Shown here in pieces: positions 1-6,503 of a DNA stretch of 9,227 bases. The position numbers and the translations under genes were made by a program. This DNA comes from an uncultured Coleofasciculus sp. (GTDB taxonomy: Bacteria; Cyanobacteriota; Cyanobacteriia; Cyanobacteriales; Coleofasciculaceae). Where the stretch lies: NCBI GenBank assembly GCA_902805485.1, contig CADCTM010000644.1, forward strand, positions 1-9,227, in the 5' to 3' direction. Positions within the stretch are counted from its first letter, which is position 1. Every line of letters starts with the position of its first letter. The notes below the pieces were generated by a model. That model was given only the letters and a program-made list of their open reading frames with translations. It was not told where the DNA came from and searched no databases.

Positions 1-1
1 A

Positions 2-112
2 AGAAGAGCCTTTTATCGCAACGTGTTAACGGCTAAACCGATAGAGGTAATCCAACCAATCATTAACGAATTAGCACCACGATTAAACTCCTATTTAAAC
101 TCCCTCAAATAA
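2..112 (+). CDS. 3' end of an unidentified protein-coding gene (partial)
   Basis: An open frame runs in from the left edge and ends at a TAA at 110-112. It leaves a 36-residue C-terminus that begins RRAFYRNVLTAKPIEV and ends in a Leu/Asn-rich amphipathic stretch (residues 22-36). The tail is mildly basic, with no membrane segment and no motif I recognise, so I assign no function. The gene is convergent with pixJ, whose stop lies 91 bp further right. This matters for the neighbourhood because it closes the pix operon on its 3' side. The call rests only on the open frame, an amino-acid composition that looks protein-like, and the clean stop before repeat-rich DNA. The frame could be spurious, because only 111 bases are visible. 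Confidence 0.5.
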   Translation, partial: RRAFYRNVLTAKPIEVIQPIINELAPRLNSYLNSLK

Positions 113-176
113 TACTGGGATGTTGGTTGTTGACAAAAGAACTTATTGTTTTAACCAGATTGATAGTTAAAGTTAC

Positions 177-204
177 AAACAACCAACAACCAACAACCAA
201 TAAC
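177..204. repeat. Heptanucleotide tandem repeat (STRR type)
   Basis: Four consecutive 7-bp units read AAACAAC, CAACAAC, CAACAAC and CAATAAC, abutting the pixJ stop codon (204-206). An inverted copy, TGTTGGTTGTTG, lies at 121-132 and is exactly complementary to 184-195. RNA from either strand could therefore fold a 12-bp stem around a 51-nt loop. Short tandem heptamers between genes are a known trait of filamentous cyanobacteria. No T-run follows the stem on either side, so I do not call a rho-independent terminator. A looser role in separating the convergent genes is inference. Confidence 0.7.
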
Positions 205-3200
205 TAATCAACCTTAAACTGGTCAGCACTAGCTTGCAGGTTCTGCGCCATTGTCAGGAGTTCCTTGAATGAGGTAGAAATCTCAGTGGAATCCTCCGTG
301 GTCTTGTTGGCGATCGCAGCTACTTCTGTCATCGTTTGTGTTACCGATTGGAACTGCTGAGTCTGTACCTGCGTTGCTTGGGTGATGCCCGCAACGAGTT
401 GACTGATTTGAGCCGTGGCGTCAACGATCGCATTCAGATTCTGACGGGTATCGTGTACCATCGAGGTTCCTGCTGCAACCTGCTGGATACCCTTTTCCAT
501 TACGGTGGAAACCTCAGCAGTGCCTTCCTGAATTTCCTGAACCAACTGTGCAATTTCGGTGGTAGCCTCCGCCGACTGACGCGCCAGAGAACGCACCTCA
601 TCGGCAACGACGACGAAACCACGACCATACTCCCCTGCTCGCGTGGCTTCAATCGCCGCGTTAAGAGCTAGTAGTTGGGTTTGAGTCGTAAAGTTGCTAA
701 TCAAGTTCACAACCTTAGACACTTTTTGCGACGATTCGCTCAGGCGCTTCAGGCGCTTACTGGTTTCCGCTACTGTCTCCCGGATGTCCATAATCCCATC
801 TACGGTGCGGTTCATCGCCGCATCCCCTTCCCGAACAGTCTGGTTGGTCTGTTGAACGGCGACATCTACCTGTTGAGCATTCATTCCCACGGCTTTAGTC
901 GAACTTACCATAGTCTGAATCTGCTCTAAAGCTCGACCGAGCGCTTGGAATTGCTCAGTAGCTTGGCTAGCAAGACCAGAAATCGAGGATGCACTATCTT
1001 GGGAAGTCTGGGCGACTTGCCTGGAAGCGGTTTGCACCTGTTTCACGATTTCCCGCAGACTTTGCAGGGTGTTGTTGTAGGCATCGGCAATTGTACCTAC
1101 TTCATCTTCTGTCACGGGAGCGCGGACAGTGAGGTCTCCGTCGAGTGCTGGTCGTACTGCCATCAGCAATTGGATAACCTCCTGCTGGATTTGTTCTTTC
1201 GCCGCTTTTTCCCGTTGGGCGGCTTCTGCCAATTGCTCCGACTGCTGCTGCACTTGCTTCAGGTAGTCTACTTGTCGCATCGCCACACCGACTTGCACGC
1301 CGATTTGTTTTAGGGCGCTGACTTCAACGTCTGCCCATGAGCGAACTTCAGTGTTTTGGTAAACACCAAGTACACCCCATAGCTTGTCCTCCTTGAAAAT
1401 TGGCACGATCACATAAGCTTTGACCTCAAACTCCTCGAGCCTTTCAATTTCAAAGGAAGAATGACCAGCCGCGTAGATGTTATTTACGACCAAGCTTTCA
1501 CCGTTGCGATAGGCACCTCCCTGAGCTTCTTGCAGATTAATCTGCGGCCAGATTGCTCCTATCTCAGAGCCTTCCAAAGCATTCCAGCCTTTAGTCACTG
1601 ATTCAGCAACCAACTCGCTACTCCAATCGGGATTGAAGCGATAGATTGCTGCGCGATCGCATTTGAGCAGCAGCCGAACAGCTTGGTTGGTAACACGAAA
1701 GATCTTGTCTGTATCCTGAGACTGAAGGATTTTGGGAATGATTTCAGCGAGCGTATTGCTGACTTTAGCGGCTTTGGTCATTTGGGTGGATTGTGTCTGC
1801 AACTGCGCCAGATAATCGGTCTGCTGTAAAACTGACCCAAGTTGACGACCAATGTCAGCCAGCAATGTGACTTCACTTTCTAACCAATGCCGAGATCCAC
1901 TGTGTTGAAATGCACTTAGTAAACCCCAGAGCTTCTCCCCTTGTTTAATGGCAACAATCAGGTAAGATTTGACACCAAAGTACTCCAAGGTTTCCACATG
2001 GCAATCGCTCAAACCAGCCGTGTAAACATCATCCGCAACATAGGGTTCGCTGTTGGCGAAGCGACCGCCCTTGTGTTCCTGTAGATATGTATCTTCCCAA
2101 GCACTACCGACGAGTTTGGGCCATCCTCCAGACTCTGACTCATAGATAAAGTCTCCAAAATAGTCCGGGCGAAACTTGTATACGCACACTCGCTCCACTT
2201 CTAGGAGTTGTCGAACGTCTTCGACAGCAGATTTACAAGCGTTCTCAATGTATGACGTATTACTAATCTTGTCGATGATTGCCGGGACTTGTTGCTTGTA
2301 CTTTATGACTTTGTCCATTTCATAGACCAACTCCGCCTGCTGTAGAGCGACGCCAAGCTGGTTACTAATCTGAGTTAGAAACCTAACTTCATCGTCTTCC
2401 CAATGGCGGGAGGCACTGTGCTGATACGCGCCCAGCACGCCCCAGAGTTTCTGCCCTTGAAAAATCGCAACGATCGCACAAGATTGAATCTCAACGCCCT
2501 TGTAGATATCCACATGGCAATCGCTTAAACCGGAATCATAGCCAATATGGTCGATGACAAACGGTTGGTTTTCACGGAACCGACCCCCCTGAAACTCCTT
2601 CATGTAGGTGTCTTCCCACGCAGTACCGACCATTTGGGGCAAATCTCCGCTCTGAGACTCAAACACAAAGTCACCATAATAGTCTGAGCGGAACTTGCAA
2701 ACAGCCACTCGCTCTACACCTAGTAGTTTCCGGACTTCTTGCGTCGTTGTTTTGAAAATCGCCTCAATATCGATCGTCTGGCGCATCTTGTCGCTGACGC
2801 GGGATACTAGACGAGTTACCGCTCGCTCCCACTCAGCTACTTTGGCGAGTTGAGTGGATTGCTGCCGTAGCTGCTCTTGGTACTCGGCTTGCTGGAGAGC
2901 TACCCCCAGTTGAGTACCAATTTGAGTCATCACCTTGATTTCACCCTCTTCCCAAGCACGAGGACCAGAGTTTTGATAAGCCGCTAGTAGTCCCCAGAGC
3001 CTTTCTCCTTGGACAATCGGAACAATTATGTAGGCTTTCGCCTGATATTGCTCCAGAATGTCAATGTAACAAGGTGAAAAGCCTGCTTGGTAAATATCAT
3101 CGACAACTCGGAAGTTTGCTCCCTTGGCATACATCCCGCCCTGAGTTTGTTGCAAATAGGTGTCTGCAACTCTCGCTTTGCCACCGCCAAGAATTTTTGC

Positions 3201-5384
3201 ACTACAGTCGCTGATATTTTCTCGTAGGAGTGGGTTGTCAATTTGTTCCTGCATCAAAGTAGTCCAGCGACTCCCGACTGACTCGGCAACAAACTCACCG
3301 CTCCAATCCGGCTCAAATTGATAGACTCCAACGCGCTCGGCTTGCAGCAATTCTCGAACTTCTTGAGTTACCGTTTTGAAAATCGTGTTGATGTCCAAGC
3401 TCTTGCGAATCTTGTCAATCACTTTGACAACCGTTCGCTCTCGTTCTGAGGTCTTTGCCAGTTGCTCGGCTTGGGTTTGAACTTGTTCCAAGTACTCTGC
3501 CTGCTGGAGAGCAACCCCCAGTTGGGTGGCAATTTGCCTGAGGCTCTTGAGTTCACTGTCTTCCCAGTGGCGTGGTCCACTGTGTTCAAAGGCTGAGAGC
3601 AACCCCCACAGCTTCTGTCCTTGGAAGATGGCAACCACCAGGCAGGATTTAACGCCAAAGTCTTCCAAGGCTTCCACATGGCACTCGGTTAAGCCGCCAT
3701 TGTAGACATCATCCACCACTAGAGGTTCGTTGTTGCGGAATCGACCGCCTTGGTGTTCGTTCAAATAGGGGTCTTCCCAACCACTGCCCACTAATTTCGG
3801 CCAATCCCCAGACTCTGACTCCACTAGGAAGTCACCGAAATAGTCTGGGCGGAATTTGTAGATGGTCAAGCGCTCCACCCCCAGGAGCTTGCGGACTTCT
3901 TGCGTCGTGGTCTTAAATATGGTATCAAGATCCGAACTCTGGCGAACCTTGTCAATCACTTTGGCGACCGCTCGCTCCCGTTCAGCGGTTTTTGCCATTT
4001 GGGTGGATTGCTCCTGCAACTGTTGCAGGTATTCTGCTTGCTTTAGTGCCAAGCTAAACTGGGCGGCAATCTGTTTGGCAAAGTCAATCTCATCCTTCTG
4101 CCACTGGCGTGAGCTACTGCATTGATGAATGCATAACAATCCCCACAGCTCATTGCCAATTAACAGAGGCACAATCAAGTTAGCTCGAACTTGAAACTGA
4201 GCGAGAATCTCGATGTGGCAATCGCTCAACTGAGCATCGTAGATATCAGCAACCGCCTGAATTCTTCCTTGAGCGTAATGGGCGGCATACTGTTGACCAA
4301 AGCAGTGGTCATGAACCTTGGCAGCTATAGCGGAACTGTAGCCTGAGTTCACATCTTCCGATACAAATTCCCCATCATCAAAGCCGGAGTCAGGGTAAAA
4401 GCGAAACACGCCCACTCGGTCAGCACTGAGGACTTGTCGGACTTCTCTTGCTGTTGCTTTGAAGAGCGTATCTAGATCTGAGGACTGACGGATTTTGTCG
4501 ATCGCTTTGCTGATAACTTTGGCAAGTCCCGCCTGTTTTTGCATTTGCTCAGAAAATTCCACTGACTGTAGAGCAAGAGTCAGTTCGCTGACAATCTGGT
4601 GGAGTAAACTTATTTCAGTTTCCGACCATGCCCGAGAAGCAGAGCATTGCATTAGAGTGAGCAAGCCCCACACTTGTCCTTCTAAGAAAATTGGCAAGGT
4701 CAAACTGCCTTTGACCTGGAACTTTTGCAGCAGTTGGAGTTGGTAGGGACTCAGAGGCTTTAGGAAGTTTCGCTCCAGGACGACAACTTGCTGTTGCTGG
4801 TAGTCTAGTCGTTCGGGCAGACCAAAGGCGATCGCACTGAGGGACTCTCCTAAACTGGGTGTATAGCCAGCCACCATCGACTCAGCCAGCACCACGCCTT
4901 GGTTCTCAGTCTGGAATTGGTAGATCAATGCTCGGTCTATTTGTAAATGCTGACGAACCTCCGTTAATGTCGTTTCAAACAAGGTGTCGAGATTCTTCGC
5001 AGAACGCATTTGACTGGCAAGGGTTAATAACCACTGCCGATCACGTTTGCGGTGTTCTTCAGTTGCGATCGCTGGTTTGTCACCATTACTCCCGCTTGGC
5101 AAACCTTGCGCCCATTTCTCCAACTGAAGAACTTTCTCCTGAGTTTCAGGTTTGGCAAGTCCTGCCTGTTTGAGGTCGGCTTTGATGGCATTAATTAACG
5201 CAAGAGCTTGGTTTGGCTCAACATTGCCATTTAATCCGTTAGCAACCTCGTTACCTTGGTTTTGAGTGTTTGATGGGTCAAGTCTTGGCTCGGATGGCTC
5301 AAGCTTCGGCATCGCTGACGCTAGATTCTCTGGAGACATATGAGTATTGTTATTAACTAGATTTGGTGAACTAAGGTTGGTCAT
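204..5384 (-). CDS. pixJ: PixJ/PtxD-type phototaxis receptor: seven GAF domains, HAMP, MCP signalling domain
   Basis: A 1726-residue methyl-accepting receptor with no membrane segment. After a disordered N-terminus (1-105) come GAF1 (131-273), GAF2 (301-447), GAF3 (483-628), GAF4 (663-828), GAF5 (871-1014), GAF6 (1043-1186) and GAF7 (1223-1368). A HAMP-like segment (1401-1453) and the MCP helices follow, with the tip ALNAAIEATRAGEYGRGF near 1573-1590. GAF2 has D359-H360-C361-F362 and C389-H390, the two-cysteine DXCF arrangement of PixJ-type CBCRs. GAF3, 5 and 6 have Trp-Glu-Asp (W536, W923, W1096) and Cys-His (C568, C956, C1128), as in red/green CBCRs. GAF4 has C772 followed by Tyr and an extra C727. 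GAF1 and GAF7 lack the attachment cysteine. There is no CheR-docking tail. The likely role is light direction or colour sensing for pilus motility, signalling through PixI. The start at 5384 is the first ATG in the frame, but its ribosome site is poorly placed (see the hairpin at 5385-5406). The next ATG (5339) has no better site. Confidence 0.93.
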   Translation of the reverse strand: MTNLSSPNLVNNNTHMSPENLASAMPKLEPSEPRLDPSNTQNQGNEVANGLNGNVEPNQALALINAIKADLKQAGLAKPETQEKVLQLEKWAQGLPSGSNGDKPAIATEEHRKRDRQWLLTLASQMRSAKNLDTLFETTLTEVRQHLQIDRALIYQFQTENQGVVLAESMVAGYTPSLGESLSAIAFGLPERLDYQQQQVVVLERNFLKPLSPYQLQLLQKFQVKGSLTLPIFLEGQVWGLLTLMQCSASRAWSETEISLLHQIVSELTLALQSVEFSEQMQKQAGLAKVISKAIDKIRQSSDLDTLFKATAREVRQVLSADRVGVFRFYPDSGFDDGEFVSEDVNSGYSSAIAAKVHDHCFGQQYAAHYAQGRIQAVADIYDAQLSDCHIEILAQFQVRANLIVPLLIGNELWGLLCIHQCSSSRQWQKDEIDFAKQIAAQFSLALKQAEYLQQLQEQSTQMAKTAERERAVAKVIDKVRQSSDLDTIFKTTTQEVRKLLGVERLTIYKFRPDYFGDFLVESESGDWPKLVGSGWEDPYLNEHQGGRFRNNEPLVVDDVYNGGLTECHVEALEDFGVKSCLVVAIFQGQKLWGLLSAFEHSGPRHWEDSELKSLRQIATQLGVALQQAEYLEQVQTQAEQLAKTSERERTVVKVIDKIRKSLDINTIFKTVTQEVRELLQAERVGVYQFEPDWSGEFVAESVGSRWTTLMQEQIDNPLLRENISDCSAKILGGGKARVADTYLQQTQGGMYAKGANFRVVDDIYQAGFSPCYIDILEQYQAKAYIIVPIVQGERLWGLLAAYQNSGPRAWEEGEIKVMTQIGTQLGVALQQAEYQEQLRQQSTQLAKVAEWERAVTRLVSRVSDKMRQTIDIEAIFKTTTQEVRKLLGVERVAVCKFRSDYYGDFVFESQSGDLPQMVGTAWEDTYMKEFQGGRFRENQPFVIDHIGYDSGLSDCHVDIYKGVEIQSCAIVAIFQGQKLWGVLGAYQHSASRHWEDDEVRFLTQISNQLGVALQQAELVYEMDKVIKYKQQVPAIIDKISNTSYIENACKSAVEDVRQLLEVERVCVYKFRPDYFGDFIYESESGGWPKLVGSAWEDTYLQEHKGGRFANSEPYVADDVYTAGLSDCHVETLEYFGVKSYLIVAIKQGEKLWGLLSAFQHSGSRHWLESEVTLLADIGRQLGSVLQQTDYLAQLQTQSTQMTKAAKVSNTLAEIIPKILQSQDTDKIFRVTNQAVRLLLKCDRAAIYRFNPDWSSELVAESVTKGWNALEGSEIGAIWPQINLQEAQGGAYRNGESLVVNNIYAAGHSSFEIERLEEFEVKAYVIVPIFKEDKLWGVLGVYQNTEVRSWADVEVSALKQIGVQVGVAMRQVDYLKQVQQQSEQLAEAAQREKAAKEQIQQEVIQLLMAVRPALDGDLTVRAPVTEDEVGTIADAYNNTLQSLREIVKQVQTASRQVAQTSQDSASSISGLASQATEQFQALGRALEQIQTMVSSTKAVGMNAQQVDVAVQQTNQTVREGDAAMNRTVDGIMDIRETVAETSKRLKRLSESSQKVSKVVNLISNFTTQTQLLALNAAIEATRAGEYGRGFVVVADEVRSLARQSAEATTEIAQLVQEIQEGTAEVSTVMEKGIQQVAAGTSMVHDTRQNLNAIVDATAQISQLVAGITQATQVQTQQFQSVTQTMTEVAAIANKTTEDSTEISTSFKELLTMAQNLQASADQFKVD
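1827..3938 (-). other. GAF3-GAF6: four further cysteine-bearing CBCR-like domains within pixJ
   Basis: These four consecutive GAFs (pixJ residues 483-1186) each retain the canonical cysteine. GAF3, 5 and 6 are close relatives of one another, sharing YxGDF, a Trp-Glu-Asp motif, GGRF, CHV and QGxKLWG. Counted from the Asp, the Phe of GGRF falls at +11 and Cys at +30 (GAF3, GAF6) or +31 (GAF5). That register matches the red/green domain of Anabaena PixJ as I remember it. GAF4 belongs to another branch: Val739 replaces Trp, Asp741 and Tyr752 are kept, and an insert of about 25 residues carries C727. Covalent bilin binding is inferred from the cysteines. Confidence 0.75.
4044..4484 (-). other. GAF2: DXCF-type cyanobacteriochrome domain within pixJ
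   Basis: This segment encodes pixJ residues 301-447. The motif D359-H360-C361-F362 is encoded at 4299-4310, and the canonical bilin cysteine C389 with H390 lies 28 residues later. From memory, the two chromophore cysteines of Thermosynechococcus PixJ (494 and 522) have the same 28-residue spacing, and GRIQAVADIY followed by DCH matches that subfamily. DXCF domains typically carry phycocyanobilin or phycoviolobilin and absorb violet to blue in one state and green to orange in the other. The exact colours here cannot be read from sequence. Confidence 0.88.
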
Positions 5385-5406
5385 GGAGAGGGGCTGGCGA
5401 CTCTCC
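5385..5406 (-). promoter_or_regulatory. Hairpin sequestering the Shine-Dalgarno-like site of pixJ
   Basis: In the transcript, GGAGAG (5406-5401) is followed by a 10-nt loop and then CUCUCC (5390-5385), directly against the pixJ AUG. The left arm is part of AAGGAGAG, the only good ribosome-binding sequence upstream of pixJ, and it lies about 18 nt from the AUG, too far for normal use. Folding would either mask it or shorten the distance. The perfect 6-bp complement is seen directly; a translational control role is inference. Confidence 0.45.
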
Positions 5407-5499
5407 TTGCAGCAATTCAGGTGTTATTAAGCCAAACGTTCTCAACTCAGGTTTTTGCCTACTCCCTGGGTTTAAGGAACTTGGTATTAGTAGATGACC

Positions 5500-6036
5500 T
5501 CAAGAAATTTCTCCCCGGTGGGTCTGCCATAGGGGAAACTCAGTAATGGCGGTAACATTCAAGACAGTCCCGCTACCTTCAGGAAGAGCACCTAGGACAA
5601 AAGGCAGAACTTTGGGAGGAAATAAGCCGTTCGCCGCATTTGTAAGTTTTTGCAAGTCATGTAACTCGATGTCATTGACTTGGGATACTACTAGACCCAA
5701 AGACTGGCTATTGGATTGAACTACGATTGCCATCGGGGTTACCGCCATCAAAGATCGGGGCGGATAACCTAGAAGCTGGTCTAAGTCTATGAGCCAAAGC
5801 ATTTCTCCCCGCCAATTAAAAATTCCCAAAACGCAACTCGGCATTTCAGGGACTGGCAGAATGTCCTCCACGTTCACCCTGAAAATTTCCGCTATCTGCG
5901 CTAAGGGTAGCAGCGCACTGTCCTCTTGACTGAGAGGAAAGCGGAGTAACCGCTCTCCAGTTTCTGGGGGGAGTGGCTCGTCTAATGTCAGTAGGTCAAA
6001 ACTGTTCGCTGTTAGTACGTCGAGCGGAGTCAGCAT
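5500..6036 (-). CDS. pixI: PixI: CheW-like adaptor protein
   Basis: A 178-residue cytosolic adaptor of the CheW family, expected to link the PixJ signalling tip to a CheA-type histidine kinase. The diagnostic CheW segment GIFNWRGEMLWLIDL is at residues 71-85, followed by DQLLG. It is preceded by LPLAQIAEIFRV (43-54), the usual first strand and helix of the fold. The C-terminal half (MAIVVQSNSQSLGLVVSQV, 102-120) matches the second barrel. There is no fusion or extra domain. The start at 6036 is chosen over an upstream ATG at 6144 in the same frame. The upstream one would add 36 low-complexity residues lying inside pixH, while AAGGA sits just before 6036. The gene begins 11 bp after the pixH stop, suggesting coupled translation, and ends 115 bp before pixJ. 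The N-terminal 35 residues are less conserved-looking than the core. Confidence 0.9.
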   Translation of the reverse strand: MLTPLDVLTANSFDLLTLDEPLPPETGERLLRFPLSQEDSALLPLAQIAEIFRVNVEDILPVPEMPSCVLGIFNWRGEMLWLIDLDQLLGYPPRSLMAVTPMAIVVQSNSQSLGLVVSQVNDIELHDLQKLTNAANGLFPPKVLPFVLGALPEGSGTVLNVTAITEFPLWQTHRGEIS

Positions 6037-6040
6037 AAAT

Positions 6041-6047
6041 TCCTTTT
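6041..6047 (-). promoter_or_regulatory. Ribosome binding site that sets the pixI start
   Basis: The transcript reads AAAAAGGAATTTATG, so the AAGGA core lies 4 nt from the AUG at 6036. It begins directly after the pixH stop codon (6050-6048). It supports the 178-residue PixI over the longer reading that would overlap pixH by about 97 bp. Confidence 0.7.
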
Positions 6048-6416
6048 TTAATAAACGGAAGTCAATTGCTGGATTGTTTGAATCAGTTGTTGTTGGTTTA
6101 CTGGTTTGGGTAGGTAGGCATCGGCTCCTAGCATCGAACCCCAAAGTTTGTCTGCATCAGTACCTTTAGTTGAGCAAATGACGATTGGGATTCCTTTGGT
6201 ACTAGAATCGCTCTTGAGCTGGCGGCAAAGTTCAAACCCGCTTTGCCCTGGTAAAATCACATCAAGAATCACCAAATCCGGTTTGGAACCCTGGAGTTTG
6301 ATGTGAGCCTCCTCACCACTGGTGACGCTGACCACCCTTAGACCTGCCTGCCTGAGATAACTGGTTAATACCTCGGTTGCTGTGAGGCTATCTTCAACCA
6401 AAAGGACTGTAGTCAT
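6048..6416 (-). CDS. pixH: PixH: single-domain CheY/PilH-like response regulator
   Basis: A 122-residue stand-alone receiver domain. The acidic pair E8-D9 (LLVEDS), the phospho-acceptor D52 in ILDVILP, the switch residues S82/T83 (ICSTKG) and the conserved K104 in LPKP are all present, so it should be phosphorylatable. Its likely phosphodonor is a CheA-type kinase not encoded in this window. In pix/ptx/pil-type clusters this protein acts with the PatA-like regulator to control type IV pili. The ATG at 6416 gives the family's usual MTTVLLVEDS start. A TTG at 6434 would add six residues with no better ribosome site, so I reject it. Either way the ribosome site is weak. The gene lies 87 bp after pixG, across a hairpin, and 11 bp before pixI. 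Confidence 0.92.
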   Translation of the reverse strand: MTTVLLVEDSLTATEVLTSYLRQAGLRVVSVTSGEEAHIKLQGSKPDLVILDVILPGQSGFELCRQLKSDSSTKGIPIVICSTKGTDADKLWGSMLGADAYLPKPVNQQQLIQTIQQLTSVY

Positions 6417-6459
6417 AAGATTTCGGTAATCCAAAACATTTCAATATTCATGACTTGTA

Positions 6460-6493
6460 GCTTCAAAAGGTGCGACGCTTGAAGCCTAGGCTT
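6460..6493 (-). promoter_or_regulatory. Hairpin and 12-bp palindrome between pixG and pixH
   Basis: GCTTCAA (6460-6466) and TTGAAGC (6479-6485) form a perfect 7-bp stem around a 12-nt loop. Overlapping it, AAGCCTAGGCTT (6482-6493) is a perfect 12-bp palindrome only 10 bp past the pixG stop, so the two folds exclude each other. Neither is followed by a U-run on the transcribed strand, so this is not a standard terminator. A role in processing or in setting the pixG to pixH ratio is only inference. Confidence 0.4.
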
Positions 6494-6503
6494 AAATCGT
6501 TTT

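Noticed and set aside
121..204. CRISPR-like array
   Set aside because: The repeats are 7-bp contiguous heptamers without spacers, so they are STRR, not CRISPR.
336..1313. Open frames on the + strand at 336-671, 675-929 and 945-1313
   Set aside because: They lie antisense to the HAMP/MCP part of pixJ, which has strong family motifs. Their products are Leu/Cys/Arg-rich mirror composition with no domain.
1827..3938. Tandem DNA duplication of recent origin among GAF3, GAF5 and GAF6
   Set aside because: The proteins are similar, but the nucleotide stretches compared differ at many positions, so the duplication is old and not an assembly artefact.
3026..5173. Further frames inside pixJ on both strands (3026-3241, 3419-3679, 3862-4125, 4495-4746, 4859-5173)
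   Set aside because: All are embedded in the GAF-coding region in other frames and show no independent motif or ribosome site.
6037..6144. Longer PixI starting at ATG 6144
   Set aside because: It would overlap pixH by about 97 bp and add 36 residues of Thr/Pro-rich out-of-frame pixH translation. The ribosome site supports 6036.
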